Shown here one piece after another: positions 61,455-64,000 of a DNA stretch of 64,000 nucleotides. How positions within the stretch are numbered: position 1 is the stretch's first letter; each line of letters starts with the position of its first letter. This DNA is from CAZUXY01 sp964624235 (GTDB taxonomy: Bacteria; Spirochaetota; UBA4802; UBA5368): NCBI GenBank assembly GCA_964624235.1, contig CAZUXY010000004.1, forward strand, positions 1 through 64,000. The letters run 5' to 3'. Below the pieces are notes generated by a model. It made no database searches. It saw nothing but the letters and a program-made list of their open reading frames with translations, and was not told where the DNA came from. The position numbers and the translations under genes were made by a program.

Positions 61455-62935
61455 ATGTATCCGTCACTGGAAGAAACAGGGAAACTGGCAGAACGTTACA
61501 ACCGCATCCCTCTTTACAGGGAATTGAACCTGTCGGGCCTGAACATGCTTTCACTGCTCAAGGCACTGCTGGCGAAAAAGGACCTTGTATTTCTTGAAAG
61601 CGCGAGAGAAAACCGTACCTGGAGCCGCTTTTCGTTCCTCGGTCTCAATCCGCGCAAGATAGTATCATGCCTGCCGAACGCCATCCTGGAAACCGGTCCG
61701 GAAGGGGCGGTGCGGGTCAAGGCGGACTTTTTTGAATACCTGGAGGATGAAACCGTAAGATACACCTCTCCCACCTTCACGGATTACGGCCCGTTCAACG
61801 GCGGATACGCCGGTTTCTTCAGCTATGAGCTGGTCAACTCATGCGGGATCCTGAGACGCCCCCTGCCCGCGGACCCCGATACCCCCCTGGCCATGCTGGC
61901 GCAGATCGAGGATTTCATCGTGTATGACAATATCACTGACCGGTATTCGATATCTACACCCCTCTATGTCGACAAAGCGGGACAACTGGAGCAGCGTTAC
62001 CGCGAAGCCGCCGCGCATCTGGAAAAACTGGAAAAGAACATTCTCTATCTCATCGATTCGTCCCCCATGCCGTACCTGCCGTCAAGGCCCGGTGAGGTGC
62101 GGCTGGTCCATCGCGATGACAGGGACGCATACATGAAGAAGGTACACACAGCGAAAGAACAGATCGCCGCCGGTGAGGCCATACAGGTGGTGGTAAGCAC
62201 CCGCACCGATATAGCCGACAGGATCGATCCCCTCCGTTTCTACATGAAGCTCCGCTCCCTCAATCCGTCCCCTTACATGTTTTTTTTGAAATTCAACGAT
62301 CTGCACGTAGTGGGAAGTTCCCCGGAGATCCATGTGAAGGTGGAAGGACGAAAAGCGACCCTGAAACCCATCGCCGGCACCTCGCCGAAGGGAACTACCG
62401 GCGCCGAAAACGACGCCCTGAAAGAGGCGCTCCTTTCAGACCAGAAGGAACGCGCCGAACACCTTATGCTGGTGGACCTGGCCCGCAACGACCTTGGACG
62501 CATAGCATCGCCCGGTTCCGTCGTCGTGGACAGTTTCATGCAGGCCGAGGAATATTCCCACGTGATCCACCTGGTATCGACGGTGAGCGCCGATCTTTCC
62601 CCCGGGAAGAACTGCGTGGACGTACTGAAAGAGACTTATCCGGCGGGCACCGTTACCGGCGCGCCGAAGGTACGGGCAATGGAGATCATCAGCGACCTGG
62701 AGTCCCGTCCGCGGGGCATTTATGCCGGCGCCGTGGGATATATCGGATACAACGGCATAATGGATACCTGCATTACCATACGCACCGCAGTTTTCAACGG
62801 ACGCGAACAGTACCTCCAGGCGGGCGCCGGTATCGTGTATGACAGCGTTCCCGAAAGGGAATTTGAGGAAACCCGGAACAAGCTGCGCGCTCTCGCCATC
62901 AGCCTGGGATACGCCCTGGGAAAGGAGGCGGCCCT

Positions 62936-62945
<10 letters not shown>
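61455..62945 (+). CDS. trpE: Anthranilate synthase component I
   Basis: TrpE converts chorismate and ammonia to anthranilate, the first step of tryptophan synthesis. The 496 residues have the N-terminal Trp-binding region with FLESARENRTWSRFSF near 36-51, and the chorismate-binding domain with PIAGTSPKGTTG, LVDLARNDLGRIA, and AGAGIVYDSVPEREF near the end. I start it at 61455 with GAGAAGGA upstream; a longer frame runs into terminator 2. The end overlaps trpG by 10 bases. Controlled by the leader above. Confidence 0.96.
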
Positions 62946-63494
<549 letters not shown>

Positions 63495-63517
<23 letters not shown>

Positions 63518-64000
63518 AAAACTGCACGACGGGGAAACCCTTTCAGAGGACACGGCGCATAATCTGTTCAATGCCATATTCACCGGTGAGGTCTCGAACA
63601 TACAGCTGGCTTCCATACTGACCGTCATGAAGATGCGCGGCGAGAGTTCCGAGGAGATCGCCGGGGCGGCGCGGTCGATGCGCGAACACGCCGTCACCCT
63701 CCCCCTGAAGAACGTCGCGTTCTTCGACACCTGCGGAACCGGAGGGGACAATTCCCATTCCTTTAATGTTTCCTCCGCGGTTGCTCTGGTGCTGACCTCC
63801 ATGGGAGTACCGGTAGCCAAGCACGGCAACCGCTCCATGACCAGTAAGAGCGGGTCGGCCGATTTCTACGAGGCGCTGGGCATACCCATTGGATTGACCG
63901 GAACGGCGGCCGTTGATTATTTCAACCGGCACGGATTCATCTTCCTTTACGCGCCCAATTATCATCCCGCCATGAAACACGCGGTGCCGGTGCGCAAAGA
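63495..64000 (+). CDS. trpD: Anthranilate phosphoribosyltransferase (5' part)
   Basis: TrpD joins PRPP to anthranilate. The window ends after about 168 codons. Visible motifs are the PRPP-binding DTCGTGGDNSHSFN near 78-91 and HGNRSMTSKSGSAD at 110-123. The ATG at 63495 has GGAGG 6 bases upstream and lies 23 bases inside trpG, a translational overlap. Gene order trpE-trpG-trpD is conserved. Confidence 0.95.

Overview
The window looks like chromosomal DNA of a free-living, Gram-negative bacterium with about half G+C. The style of the signalling and TPR proteins suggests a spirochaete-like lineage; that placement is inference from protein character, not from a marker gene. Outer-membrane features (a putative surface barrel protein, SppA, RseC) and a complete RecBCD support a diderm. 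I see no integrase, transposase, phage module or CRISPR array. The region reads as core genome interleaved with poorly described lineage-specific genes.

Layout. 0-3.2 kb: tail of a YhcC-like radical SAM gene, RNase P RNA (minus strand), a tight operon DUF1858-rsmD-SDR, and rpmB. 3.4-12.2 kb: YIP1 and sppA, an amidohydrolase, then glpABC (anaerobic glycerol-3-phosphate dehydrogenase) followed by yjbQ, tatD and tcdA. 12.2-15 kb: two DRTGG-domain proteins, one fused to a GHKL ATPase, and MgtE. 15.3-19 kb: three UDP-sugar enzymes that convert UDP-glucose to UDP-glucuronate, UDP-xylose and UDP-galacturonate. 19-31.5 kb: a secreted protein, a pseudo-receiver/ATPase regulator, an SSS symporter, a TetR regulator, a polyprenyl synthase, a membrane phosphodiesterase, fbp, hisF, a tail-anchored unknown, a response regulator and a DUF362 ferredoxin-like protein. 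31.7-38.3 kb: a protease-propeller-barrel protein, a GHKL-HDOD protein, glyQ and nrnA. 38.4-47.8 kb: a long minus-strand block with a ParB-like protein, two TPR proteins with degenerate Mrr-type domains, a glycosidase-like protein, a STAS protein, a small membrane protein, a cNMP/P-loop/pseudo-patatin protein and a coiled-coil protein. 48-50.1 kb: tRNA-Ala(GGC), DUF1015 and greA. 50.2-59.7 kb: recC-recB-recD-rseC and a 41-residue ORF. 59.9-61 kb: divergent mobB/mobA. 61.2-64 kb: an attenuated trp operon (trpL, trpE, trpG, start of trpD).

The most striking item is the trp leader. It encodes a 23-residue peptide with four consecutive Trp codons, followed by two nearly repeated terminators. The arms can pair in two mutually exclusive registers: 1:2, 3:4, 5:6 gives two terminators, while 2:3, 4:5 gives none. 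This looks like a relay attenuator, an extension of the classical four-segment trp design. Second is the 38-48 kb block, where several proteins keep enzyme folds but have lost catalytic residues: patatin without its Ser/Asp dyad context, and Mrr without its QxK lysine. A set of fused GHKL/receiver/STAS/HDOD proteins spread through the window suggests a partner-switching type signalling network.
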